Source: Candidatus Lustribacter telmatis (GTDB taxonomy: Bacteria; Vulcanimicrobiota; Vulcanimicrobiia; Vulcanimicrobiales; Vulcanimicrobiaceae). From it: a DNA stretch of 40,556 bases. Where the stretch lies: NCBI GenBank assembly GCA_003164045.1, contig PLRU01000012.1:1-40556 (forward strand), written 5' to 3'. Of the stretch, positions 33,438 to 40,556 are shown one piece after another. A model generated the notes under the pieces. That model made no database searches and was not told where the DNA came from. It saw only the letters and a program-made list of their open reading frames with translations. The translations under genes were made by a program, and so were the position numbers. How positions within the stretch are numbered: the first letter of the stretch is position 1; every line of letters begins with the position of its first letter.

Positions 33438-34505
33438 TCAAGGGGAAACCGTGATCGCAACAGTCCCCATCCCCCCGGGTTGCGTCTGGACCGTTAGCGT
33501 CGTCGTGCCAGCCGCGAGGCCGGTGACGTTGAAGTCCGTGAGCGTTTGCGGGGTGTTCTGGTGGATCGAGGCGATGTTCGGATCGGCAATCGCCACGGAC
33601 AGGCGTCCGATGTATCCCTGCGCAGCGCAGGTGATCAGAACCGTCTGACCCACGGTCACGGCGACGGGCGCGGGCGTACAGAGCACCGGTGAAGGCGTGG
33701 GAACGGCAATGGTGATATTGCCTACGCTCGCCGGCGGGGGCGACTCCGTAATCGGAGGCGGAGATTGCGTGGGGACGCTAGTCGGAGAAATGGAAGGCGC
33801 AGGCGTCGGCTGCGCGGCGGCCTGCGGTATCACGTATAGCGCGAAATAGTACGCGAGGTTTGCTGCGAGCGTGAACGTCGCGGAGTTCGCGGCGAATGCG
33901 AGCGTGCTGCCGCTTACCGTCGCCGGACCCTCGAAGCCGTATTGCCACCCCAGACTCGGGCGCGTCGGATCGTAGAGCGCGAGATAGTAGTTTGCGTTTG
34001 CGAAGACGTCGGCCGCAGGAAGGGTGAACGTGAATCCCGGCGCGGTCGGCAAGACGAGCGCCGCCGTCGAGTAGATCTCGTTGTACAACAGCACCGCCGC
34101 ACCAGGCTGTAACGCAGCCGTGCGGCGGACCGCCTGCGCTAGGCGTTCGAGAGATAATGGCGGCGACGACGACGGCGCGACGTTCGAGACGAGCACGGTG
34201 AGTTGCGTGTTCGTCGCGATCTGCGGAAGTGGAAGAAGCATGACCGGTGAAAATCCGGCGGCGGCCGGCAGCTGCACCGCTACCGGCGTTGCGCCGGGAG
34301 ATGCAGCGGGCAGACCAACGGTCTGCTGCTGCACGACGGTGACGGGCGCGCCGATTGGTATCAGAATGGGTGTCGGCGACGGCAGCGGCGATACCGGAGT
34401 CGTGCTTACGCCGCCACCGCCGCACGACAGAAGAGCTGCGGCAGTCGCAAGTGTGAAGGCGGCCGGTGAGAGCCACACCACCATCGATCGCAAGGGAACG
34501 AGCAA
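33438..34505 (-). CDS. Lipoprotein paralogous to 30381-31586 (first gene of unit 2)
   Basis: A 355-aa exported protein. The signal ends TAAALLSC (C28), a good lipobox, followed by a Gly-rich tether. The central domain is strikingly like that of the paralog: VLVSNVAPSSSPPLSLERL, YLALYDPTRPSLGWQYGFEG and YYFALYVIPQ recur. A shorter Pro/Ser linker (about 235-260) leads to a C-terminal Big2-like domain ending TLTVQTQPGGMGTVAITV. The paralog has a longer Pro/Thr linker and an insert. TTG 34505 has GAGG ten bases upstream; ATG 34484 lacks one. The gene is about 70 bases downstream of the predicted start of element D. Confidence 0.78.
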   Translation of the reverse strand: MLVPLRSMVVWLSPAAFTLATAAALLSCGGGGVSTTPVSPLPSPTPILIPIGAPVTVVQQQTVGLPAASPGATPVAVQLPAAAGFSPVMLLPLPQIATNTQLTVLVSNVAPSSSPPLSLERLAQAVRRTAALQPGAAVLLYNEIYSTAALVLPTAPGFTFTLPAADVFANANYYLALYDPTRPSLGWQYGFEGPATVSGSTLAFAANSATFTLAANLAYYFALYVIPQAAAQPTPAPSISPTSVPTQSPPPITESPPPASVGNITIAVPTPSPVLCTPAPVAVTVGQTVLITCAAQGYIGRLSVAIADPNIASIHQNTPQTLTDFNVTGLAAGTTTLTVQTQPGGMGTVAITVSP

Positions 34506-34582
34506 ACTACGGTTACCTCAAAATGGCGAATGCGCCGGTGATGTAATCGAAAAATAGCAAACGGACTCGAAGACGTAAGGCG

Positions 34583-34630
34583 AGTATATCGGAGCTGAAT
34601 TGAGGCGTCTGTAAAGCTAGCGGTTCACAT
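34583..34630 (-). promoter_or_regulatory. Conserved promoter element D (upstream of lipoprotein unit 2)
   Basis: On the minus strand, ATGTGAAC (one change), an eight-base gap, TTTACAGACG, 17 bp, TATACT (34583-34588). CAGACG is at 34606-34611. It lies in the short gap between the stop of the phosphodiesterase gene (34633) and the lipoprotein start (34505), so unit 2 has its own promoter rather than depending on element E. Confidence 0.75.
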
Positions 34631-34632
34631 GT

Positions 34633-36978
34633 TCACGGCGATAGGGGGGCGAGACGTCTTTCCGCATGACGGGGAGTTGAGCGCTCGAGATCGACCCGCA
34701 ACCACTCGAGAAAATCGCTCAGCGGAAGCGGCACACAGAGCGCAAATCCTTGCGCGTACCGGCATCCTCTGCCCGCAAGCCAATCGCCTTGCGCGTCCGT
34801 TTCGACGCCCTCCGCGAGTACGAGAGCGCCGAATTTTTGGACGATCGAGATGATGCCTTCGACCACGATGGCATCGTGAGGATCCTCGAGAACCGCACTG
34901 ATGAAGCTACGGTCGATCTTGACGATGTCCAGCGGCAGCAATTTTAGCAGCGAGAGCGATGAATAGCCGATGCCGAAGTCGTCGATCGCAATGTGCAGGC
35001 CTAGTTCGCGAATCGTCCCCAGCAGGCGGAGTGTCGTTTGCACGTCGCGCATCGCGGCGGTCTCGGTTATTTCGACGCCGAGATTGTCGAGAGGCGCACC
35101 GGCTTCACCGGCGGCGATGAGCTCTTCGATGAACCGCTCGTCTTCCAACTGCACGGCCGAAAGATTGAAATAGAGGCGAAACGCGGGGTCCGCTTCGCGC
35201 AGGATGGCGGCGGCTGCAGCCGCTTGCCGAAACACGTTCGCACCGATGGCCTTTATGAGCCCGTGTTTTTCGGCGAACGGAATGAATTCGCTCGGCAGAA
35301 GCAATCCGCGGATCGGATGATTCCAGCGGACGAGGGCCTCCGCACCCGCTACGCGCCCGCTAACGAGGTCGATGTGCGGCTGAAAGTGGAGAACGAATTC
35401 CTCGCGGTCCAAGGCCCGCTGCAGCTCGTTGATGAGGCGCGTACGCCATTGTTCTTGGCCCTCCATGTCGGTGGTAAAGAACGTGGTGCGGCCACGCGGG
35501 CCGGCCTTAGATGCGCAGACTGCCGCTTCGGCGCGCCCAAGAAGCTCCTCGAACGTTGTGCCGTCATCGGGCGCGACGGCCACGCCGATCGTCGCGGTTA
35601 CGCCGATCGTCATCGTTCCGTCCGCATCGCCGGTCGAGAACGGGCGATCGAAAGCTGCCGCGAGTGCAGCGACGCGGCTCTCCACCGCGCCGCGCGAACG
35701 CATGCCGGGAAAATAGACACCGAACGAGTCGCCGTCGAGGCGCGCGACGCGCTCTCCGCCTTCCGCGCGCTGTGCCAGCGCCGCTCCTACCTCAACAAGG
35801 ATGGCATCGCCCAGCATGCAGCCATACATTTCGTTCACGCTGCGAAAGTGGTCGATATTGACGACTGCGATTGCCGCGCATCCATCTCGGACGAGAGCCC
35901 GGCGCCCCTCCGATCGGAAATGGGCGCGCGTGTTCAAGCCCGTTAGCGGATCGTGTTCGGACTGGTAACGAATGCGATTCGACTGCCAGCGGCTGTGCAG
36001 ATGCGAGGCAAAGAACGATGCCAGCAATTCGACATAGGCATGATCCTCCGCGGTGAATGCCCGTGCGAGCGGCGCGAGCGAGCTGAAGGAGAGAAAATGT
36101 GACGATCCGCAAGCGTGAACCGGCGTCATGATAACGTTCCGGCATCCGACGGTCGAGAGCCGCTTTAAAGAGCCGACGTGCGGGTCGCGCGCCGCGTCGG
36201 TCCACGACTGCGTGACCCCGCCGCGAAGCATCTCGACGAACGTGCTGCCCTCAAGCTCGAACCGATGTCCGGTTAGCGGCAGCCCCGCCATGTGTTCGGT
36301 TGCGAGGCCGCCGTTGAAGAGCGCTTCGACCACGATGTCGTTGCCGTCGAGCCGAGCGAACATGCCGGAGAAGTCCTCGCCTTCGCGCATACCTTCGGCG
36401 CCGTCTCGCAGCATGGCGCTTAGGAGCTCGTCATCGTCGAGCAGCGTATTATGCGTGACGCGCCAGAGCGCGGCGAGCCGGTTCGCTTGCTCGCGATTAC
36501 GCGCTTCTTCGACGTGCAAGGAAGTCTCGAGATCCTCGAATCGCCGCTTGCGTGCCGCCTGGAGCGAGAGATGCATCGAGAGGCGAGCAAAGAAATCGCG
36601 CCGGTCGATCGGAATCTGAACGAGGTCGTTGGCGCCGGCCGAGAGCGAGCGCAAGCGCAGGCCGCGCTCGTGCGCGTTGGTTACCATGACGATCGGCACG
36701 AGCGCGAATGCCGGAATCGCGCGGATCTTGCGGACCATTTCGAGCCCGTCCGAGGAGTGCGAGTAGTGGTCGATGATGAAGCAGTCGACCGCCACGTCCC
36801 GGCATTGCACGATTGCCGCAGCCGAAGAGGCGAAGGGGTGAACGATGATGCCGGGGATTTCTGCGGCGATCGATCCGACCAGACGCAGGCTCAAATCGCC
36901 TTCGTCGACGACGACGACGTGCTGCGTCGCCGGCGTGCCGCCCGGTGCGCCACGATACGAAGCAACGGTCCCTTTCAT
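34633..36978 (-). CDS. REC-GAF-GGDEF-EAL protein, predicted c-di-GMP phosphodiesterase
   Basis: A 781-aa multidomain protein. REC-like domain (about 20-140): D70 is in the phosphoacceptor place and T100 is present, but the usual Lys is I122 (LVQIP) and the acidic pair is DE, so phosphorylation is doubtful. GAF-like region about 165-330. GGDEF domain about 340-505 carries DGDSF (415-419) instead of GGDEF, so cyclase activity is probably lost. The EAL domain (about 515-770) is complete: AEALVRW, FNLSA, EITET, DDFGIGYSSL, DIVKIDRSF, AEGVET and YAQGF, so it should hydrolyse cyclic di-GMP. The ATG overlaps the HTH-GAF stop (ATGA), so the two are co-translated from element E. Confidence 0.93.
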   Translation of the reverse strand: MKGTVASYRGAPGGTPATQHVVVVDEGDLSLRLVGSIAAEIPGIIVHPFASSAAAIVQCRDVAVDCFIIDHYSHSSDGLEMVRKIRAIPAFALVPIVMVTNAHERGLRLRSLSAGANDLVQIPIDRRDFFARLSMHLSLQAARKRRFEDLETSLHVEEARNREQANRLAALWRVTHNTLLDDDELLSAMLRDGAEGMREGEDFSGMFARLDGNDIVVEALFNGGLATEHMAGLPLTGHRFELEGSTFVEMLRGGVTQSWTDAARDPHVGSLKRLSTVGCRNVIMTPVHACGSSHFLSFSSLAPLARAFTAEDHAYVELLASFFASHLHSRWQSNRIRYQSEHDPLTGLNTRAHFRSEGRRALVRDGCAAIAVVNIDHFRSVNEMYGCMLGDAILVEVGAALAQRAEGGERVARLDGDSFGVYFPGMRSRGAVESRVAALAAAFDRPFSTGDADGTMTIGVTATIGVAVAPDDGTTFEELLGRAEAAVCASKAGPRGRTTFFTTDMEGQEQWRTRLINELQRALDREEFVLHFQPHIDLVSGRVAGAEALVRWNHPIRGLLLPSEFIPFAEKHGLIKAIGANVFRQAAAAAAILREADPAFRLYFNLSAVQLEDERFIEELIAAGEAGAPLDNLGVEITETAAMRDVQTTLRLLGTIRELGLHIAIDDFGIGYSSLSLLKLLPLDIVKIDRSFISAVLEDPHDAIVVEGIISIVQKFGALVLAEGVETDAQGDWLAGRGCRYAQGFALCVPLPLSDFLEWLRVDLERSTPRHAERRLAPLSP

Positions 36979-37844
36979 GATGCCGCTCCGGCGGGAATCA
37001 ATTCGAGGACGGCGACGAGGGTTCGGACGAGTTCGATTTCGCGCAGCTCAATTTTGCGCGGTTCGGACCACGCGAAGGCCGCGGCTCCCCGATATCTGCT
37101 ACCGTCGCGCAGCGCAACGATCATGGCACTGCGAATCTCCAAATCACCGTTAAACTCGCGCCACACCTCGGGACTGCACTCGTATTCGTACTTGCTGTCG
37201 TAGTTCGAGCTGCCGAAGTCCGAGATGCGCTCGAAGGTTAGCACCAGCGGCGTATCGTCGGCAATCTGATCGGCTGCGGGAATGTTCTCGCTGATCCCGA
37301 CGCCGCCGTATCGGAGCGCGCGGTGCGCTTCGCGAAAAACGAGGTCGCAAGCCGGCTTCCAGAAGCGTGCCCGGGGACCGATGGCGTGGCGGAGGCCTTC
37401 GCCGCCCGCACCGGTATCATCGAGGGTGATCACGCTGACGCAACTGTTCTTTAACAATCGGGACGCGGTTTCCATCGCTTCGACCGCGGCTTCGAAATAG
37501 GTCGATGCCCCGGCGACACGGCTGATGAATTGGCGAAACTCCGCGAGGCTCGGTACGGTAGGGTCTTCATATCCCCACTGCATCCGGCGCGCTGCGCGAC
37601 GATCGTGCAGCGCGACTGCGATTTTCTTGATCAACTCCGGCGAGGCGTCGGCGCTCTTGCCGTTTTCTAGGTTGCAGTACCATTCGCGCGTGATGCCGAG
37701 CGCCTCGGCGAGTTCTTCTTGCGTCACGGGCCGGCCGATCCGTTGCGGGCGACGCTTGTATTCCCCGATGAGCGATGCCTCGGGCGGAATAGCCTGACGT
37801 CGCTGCTTAATGTCACCGAGCAGCTCGTAGATAGGAGATCGCAT
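36975..37844 (-). CDS. HTH-GAF sensor-type transcriptional regulator
   Basis: A 289-aa protein. An XRE-type helix-turn-helix spans about 38-80 (TQEELAEALGITREWYCNLENGKS) with a Trp-Tyr recognition helix. A GAF-like sensor domain fills about 110-285. There are no membrane segments, so it is a cytoplasmic one-component regulator whose ligand is unknown. ATG 37844 has GAGG seven bases upstream; the longer frame to 37910 is not believed. The gene sits behind element E, is joined by a four-base overlap to the c-di-GMP phosphodiesterase gene, and is a good candidate, by position only, to bind the five conserved elements. Confidence 0.82.
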   Translation of the reverse strand: MRSPIYELLGDIKQRRQAIPPEASLIGEYKRRPQRIGRPVTQEELAEALGITREWYCNLENGKSADASPELIKKIAVALHDRRAARRMQWGYEDPTVPSLAEFRQFISRVAGASTYFEAAVEAMETASRLLKNSCVSVITLDDTGAGGEGLRHAIGPRARFWKPACDLVFREAHRALRYGGVGISENIPAADQIADDTPLVLTFERISDFGSSNYDSKYEYECSPEVWREFNGDLEIRSAMIVALRDGSRYRGAAAFAWSEPRKIELREIELVRTLVAVLELIPAGAAS

Positions 37845-37936
37845 CGTGAGACCTCGTCGGAAGTGTCGATTCGGTGGTAAGCGACCGGTTACGACATCCG
37901 TTGCTGGCATTGCTCACATCCACTCCACACAGTCGA

Positions 37937-37984
37937 ATGAGGTAGGCGCGATATCCACCCGCAGGTGGTTATATCCTACCTCAT
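37937..37984. repeat. Long inverted repeat in front of the HTH-GAF gene
   Basis: ATGAGGTAGG (37937-37946) and CCTACCTCAT (37975-37984) are perfect ten-base arms. Inside them are ATAT/ATAT and CCACC-CGCA-GGTGG, so almost the whole 48 bp folds on itself. One arm overlaps the -10 of element E and the rest lies in the transcribed leader. It could be an operator for a repressor or a leader RNA hairpin. Confidence 0.8.
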
Positions 37985-38030
37985 AGTATCGGGGGCTTTG
38001 AAAAGCGTCTGTAAACTCACCACTTCACAT
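37983..38030 (-). promoter_or_regulatory. Conserved promoter element E (upstream of HTH-GAF and phosphodiesterase)
   Basis: On the minus strand, ATGTGAAG, an eight-base gap ending in AG, TTTACAGACG, 17 bp, TACTAT (37983-37988). CAGACG is at 38006-38011. GATACT, two bases earlier, is an alternative -10. The predicted start, about 37976, leaves a leader of about 130 bases with the inverted repeat. The element also lies 50 bp from the divergent GT2 gene, so it could affect both. Confidence 0.72.
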
Positions 38031-38039
38031 ACACATTTG

Positions 38040-38069
38040 TTGCAAAGACTTTACGTAAATTGCGATAAA
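38040..38069 (+). promoter_or_regulatory. Possible promoter of the GT2 gene
   Basis: TTGCAA (38040-38045), 18 bp, GATAAA (38064-38069) is a moderate sigma-70 match. A perfect palindrome TTTACGTAAA (38050-38059) lies in the spacer and could be an operator. GGAG is two bases before the gene's ATG, unusually close. Confidence 0.35.
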
Positions 38070-38079
38070 CTCCGGAGCA

Positions 38080-39231
38080 ATGCGGCGCCTACTCACCCAT
38101 GCAATCGCCATGACTGCCTTGTTCTATGCGTGGCGTTCGTTGCTTGTATTGCGCGGCTGGCTTCGCGTTCCGCTCGTGACGGACAGCGATGCGATCCCGT
38201 CGCTTTCGATCGTGGTACCGGCGCGCGATGAGCAGCGGAGCATCGAGCGTTGCATCCGTTCGCTGGTCGCGCAACGCGGCGTCGATGCTGAGGTGATCGT
38301 CGTCGATGACGGTTCGACCGATGCGACGCCGGCGATCCTCGCGCGGCTCGCCCTCGAATTTCCTGCGTTGCGCGTGGTTGCGGGCGAAGCGTTGCCGGCG
38401 GGTTGGGTGGGAAAGCCGTGGGCGTGCGCGCAGGGCGCGAGGCGCGCACGCGGCGAGTGGTTACTCTTCACCGACGCCGACAGCTGCCACGAGGAGTACG
38501 CCTCTGCATCGACGCTGAGGTTTGCAAGGGAGCGGCATGCGGATGCACTCTCGATCATGACGGGACAAGAATTGGGCACGCTGGCCGAAGCGGCGATCTT
38601 GCCGGCAGTCTTGCAGATGATCGTCTTTGCCGCCGGCATGCTCTCTGAGATCAACGATCCGCAGCGGCCGGATCGCGCGCTGGCGAACGGGCAGTACCTG
38701 CTCGTTTCGCGCCTCGCGTACGATGCGCTCGGCGGCCATACGGCGCTGCGCGGCGAGGTCGTCGAAGACATCGAATTTGCGCGCAATCTCAAACGCGACG
38801 GGCGCTTCCGGCTGATCGTTGCCGAAGGCACGCAACTCGTTCGCGTGCGCATGTACCGCTCGTTTCGTGAGATCTGGGACGGCTTCACCAAGAACACCTA
38901 TCTCGGCGCACGCGGCGACGTGCGGGCGATTACCGGCGGCGTGCTCTTCTGCTCGCTGCTTTCGGTCGCTCCGCCCTTACTCGCCCTCGCAGCAATGCGG
39001 CGTAAGCGCTTCGCAGAGGCGGCTGAAGCGGTGTCCGCTACGCTTGCGGTGATGGCCGTCGGCTACCACGGTGCGACATTCGTCTCGATGCCGCGGCGGT
39101 TCGCCGTCTTCGCGCCGTTCGGGATCGGGATATTCGGCGCGATCGCTCTCAACTCGACGCGGCGTGGCCTCACGGGTGCCGGATTCACGTGGCGGGGCCG
39201 CGATTATCCGGCGAAGAACCCCGCGAGATGA
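38080..39231 (+). CDS. Glycosyltransferase family 2, HpnB/CrtQ-like membrane enzyme
   Basis: A 383-aa protein. After an N-terminal hydrophobic stretch the GT-A domain reads LSIVVPARDEQRSIERCIRSL, VIVVDDGSTDATP, and LPAGWVGKPWACAQGARRARGEWLLFTDADS, the last carrying the DxD metal site and the GWVGK-W motif typical of HpnB and carotenoid glycosyltransferases. ANGQYLLVSRLAYDALGGH and EDIEFARNLK follow. Three or so C-terminal helices (about 290-365) anchor it. It may glycosylate a lipid such as a hopanoid or carotenoid; no partner biosynthesis genes are seen. Its stop overlaps the glyS start (ATGA). Confidence 0.82.
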   Translation: MRRLLTHAIAMTALFYAWRSLLVLRGWLRVPLVTDSDAIPSLSIVVPARDEQRSIERCIRSLVAQRGVDAEVIVVDDGSTDATPAILARLALEFPALRVVAGEALPAGWVGKPWACAQGARRARGEWLLFTDADSCHEEYASASTLRFARERHADALSIMTGQELGTLAEAAILPAVLQMIVFAAGMLSEINDPQRPDRALANGQYLLVSRLAYDALGGHTALRGEVVEDIEFARNLKRDGRFRLIVAEGTQLVRVRMYRSFREIWDGFTKNTYLGARGDVRAITGGVLFCSLLSVAPPLLALAAMRRKRFAEAAEAVSATLAVMAVGYHGATFVSMPRRFAVFAPFGIGIFGAIALNSTRRGLTGAGFTWRGRDYPAKNPAR

Positions 39232-40556
39232 CCTCCGGAGAATCGGCCGACACGACCCCGCGCGTAACCATGGAAGAGATCACGGCGCTCGCCAAGCGTC
39301 GCGGCTTCATCTTCCAATCGAGCGAAATTTATGGCGGCATCGGCGGCTTCTTCGATTACGGTCCGCTCGGCGCGGTGCTCAAGCGCAACGTCAAGGATGC
39401 GTGGTGGCGCGAGACCGTCGAACTGCGCGACGACGTCGTGGCATTTGATTCATCGATCATCATGCACCCGCAGACGTGGGTTGCTTCGGGCCACGTTGCG
39501 GCCTTTCACGATAAGCTCGTCGACTGCAAGAACTGCAAGCACCGGTTCCGCGCCGATCATCTGCCGTCGCTCGACAAGTGTCCCGATTGCGGTATGAGCG
39601 GCACGCTGACCGAGCCGCGCAACTTCAACCTGATGATGAAGACGGCGATCGGACCGATGGAAGACTCGGCGTCGCAAGCCTACCTGCGGCCCGAAACCGC
39701 TCAGGGCATCTTCGTCAATTTCAAGAACATCTATCAGAGCGCGCGCAAACGTCCGCCGTTCGGCATCGCCCAGATCGGCAAATCGTTCCGCAACGAGATT
39801 ACGCCCGGCAACTTTACCTTCCGCGTTCGCGAGTTCGAGCAGGCCGAACTCGAGTATTTTGTGCCCGACGACGGCAACGACGTGAACGTCTATGAAACGT
39901 GGGTCGCCGCGCGCAAGAAGTGGTACAGCGATTACGGCGTGCGCGCCGACCGGCTGCGGTTCTACGAACTCTCGCCGACCGAGCGGCCGCACTATGCGAA
40001 AGCCGGCACGGACGTCGAGTATCTCTTTCCGTGGGGCTGGGGCGAACTCGAGTCGATCGCCCACCGGGGCACCTACGACCTCGACGCGCACATGAAGCTC
40101 TCAGGAAAAGACTTGCGCTATTTTGACGAGGCCTCGAAAGCGCATTTCACCCCGATCCTCATCGAGTGCTCGGCCGGGATGGACCGCACCACGCTCACGA
40201 TGCTCATCGACGCCTACGAAAACGAAACGACCGTCGATCCGGAGAGCGGCAAAGAGACGAAGCGCGTCGTGCTGCGCTTCCATCCGAAGATCGCGCCGAT
40301 CCAGGTCGGCATCTTTCCGCTCGCGCGCAACAAGCCCGAACTGGTCGAGCGCGCGCAGCGCATCGAGCGCGGACTCCGTCCGTTCTTCCGCACGCAGTAC
40401 GATGAAGGCAACGTCGGCCAGCTCTACCGCCGCCAGGACGAGATCGGGACGCCGGCGTGCATCATGGTCGACTACGATACGCTGACCGACGGGTCGGTTA
40501 CCGTGCGCGACCGCGACAGCATGCGCCAGGACCGCCTGGCCGAAGACCGTCTCGCC
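39228..40556 (+). CDS. glyS: Glycyl-tRNA synthetase, homodimer type (partial, runs off the window)
   Basis: The frame from ATG 39228 is open to the window edge, giving 443 residues of an alpha2-type glycyl-tRNA synthetase (usually about 450-500). N-terminal catalytic features are RRGFIFQSSEIYGGIGGFFDYGP, two zinc-type pairs (CKNCKH and CPDCG), LRPETAQGIFVNFKNI, and class II motif 2 FRNEITPGNFTFRVREFEQ. The enzyme charges tRNA-Gly with glycine. This form, rather than the alpha2-beta2 enzyme, is widespread outside Proteobacteria. The missing end is the last part of the anticodon-binding domain. ATG 39270 is an alternative start. Confidence 0.95.
   Translation, partial: MTSGESADTTPRVTMEEITALAKRRGFIFQSSEIYGGIGGFFDYGPLGAVLKRNVKDAWWRETVELRDDVVAFDSSIIMHPQTWVASGHVAAFHDKLVDCKNCKHRFRADHLPSLDKCPDCGMSGTLTEPRNFNLMMKTAIGPMEDSASQAYLRPETAQGIFVNFKNIYQSARKRPPFGIAQIGKSFRNEITPGNFTFRVREFEQAELEYFVPDDGNDVNVYETWVAARKKWYSDYGVRADRLRFYELSPTERPHYAKAGTDVEYLFPWGWGELESIAHRGTYDLDAHMKLSGKDLRYFDEASKAHFTPILIECSAGMDRTTLTMLIDAYENETTVDPESGKETKRVVLRFHPKIAPIQVGIFPLARNKPELVERAQRIERGLRPFFRTQYDEGNVGQLYRRQDEIGTPACIMVDYDTLTDGSVTVRDRDSMRQDRLAEDRLA

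Noticed and set aside
1..40556. tRNA, rRNA, CRISPR arrays or insertion sequences
   Set aside because: Looked for and not seen. The repeats found are leader and promoter elements without regular spacing, terminal repeats or transposase genes.

Overview
The window is about 40.5 kb of GC-rich (roughly 65%) bacterial chromosome. It is densely packed, with many 1-4 bp gene overlaps (ATGA, GTGA, TAGTG) and frequent GTG or TTG starts. The gene set suggests a free-living heterotroph: FtsK, SecA, RodZ-like protein, LCP protein, MnmA, RimO, RlmN, RF2, a homodimer-type glycyl-tRNA synthetase, a DUF5069 protein and several Ser/Thr/Pro-rich lipoproteins. The mix recalls Candidatus Eremiobacterota (WPS-2), but this is an impression of gene content, not a phylogenetic result.

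Layout. 1-8.3 kb: the end of a LysR-type regulator, then minus-strand genes for a secreted protein, GNAT, PAP2 and FtsK; a plus-strand isocitrate-dehydrogenase-like gene; and a minus-strand run mnmA / 71-aa protein / ABC permease / EamA transporter. 8.3-16.3 kb: plus-strand housekeeping genes (RodZ-like, YajQ, RimO, LCP, polysaccharide deacetylase, SecA, AhpD-like). 16.3-21.3 kb: two MFS transporters, a VOC protein, a membrane glycosyltransferase and DUF5069. 21.4-27.3 kb: padR, prfB (with a programmed frameshift), GT2, YbjQ-like, type-4 uracil-DNA glycosylase, cyanase, two small minus-strand genes and rlmN. 27.3-38 kb: an accessory, sensory and cell-surface region, entirely minus strand apart from one pseudogene. 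38-40.5 kb: a GT2 and the start of glyS.

The accessory region is the most interesting part. Five near-identical promoter-like elements lie there, all facing the minus strand. Each has an ATGTGAAG block, a TTTACAGACG block and, exactly 17 bp further on, a -10-like hexamer. They stand in front of every minus-strand unit: (A) a 33-codon ORF plus a SpoIIE-type phosphatase, (B) a small AT-richer ORF, (C) a lipoprotein pair, (D) a paralogous lipoprotein pair, and (E) an HTH-GAF regulator plus a REC-GAF-GGDEF-EAL c-di-GMP phosphodiesterase. This looks like a local regulon joining a DNA-binding sensor, c-di-GMP turnover, a PP2C-type phosphatase and exported lipoproteins. Leaders A and B are near-duplicates over 121 bp and may fold as RNA. 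A decayed Fic-domain gene lies inside the region.
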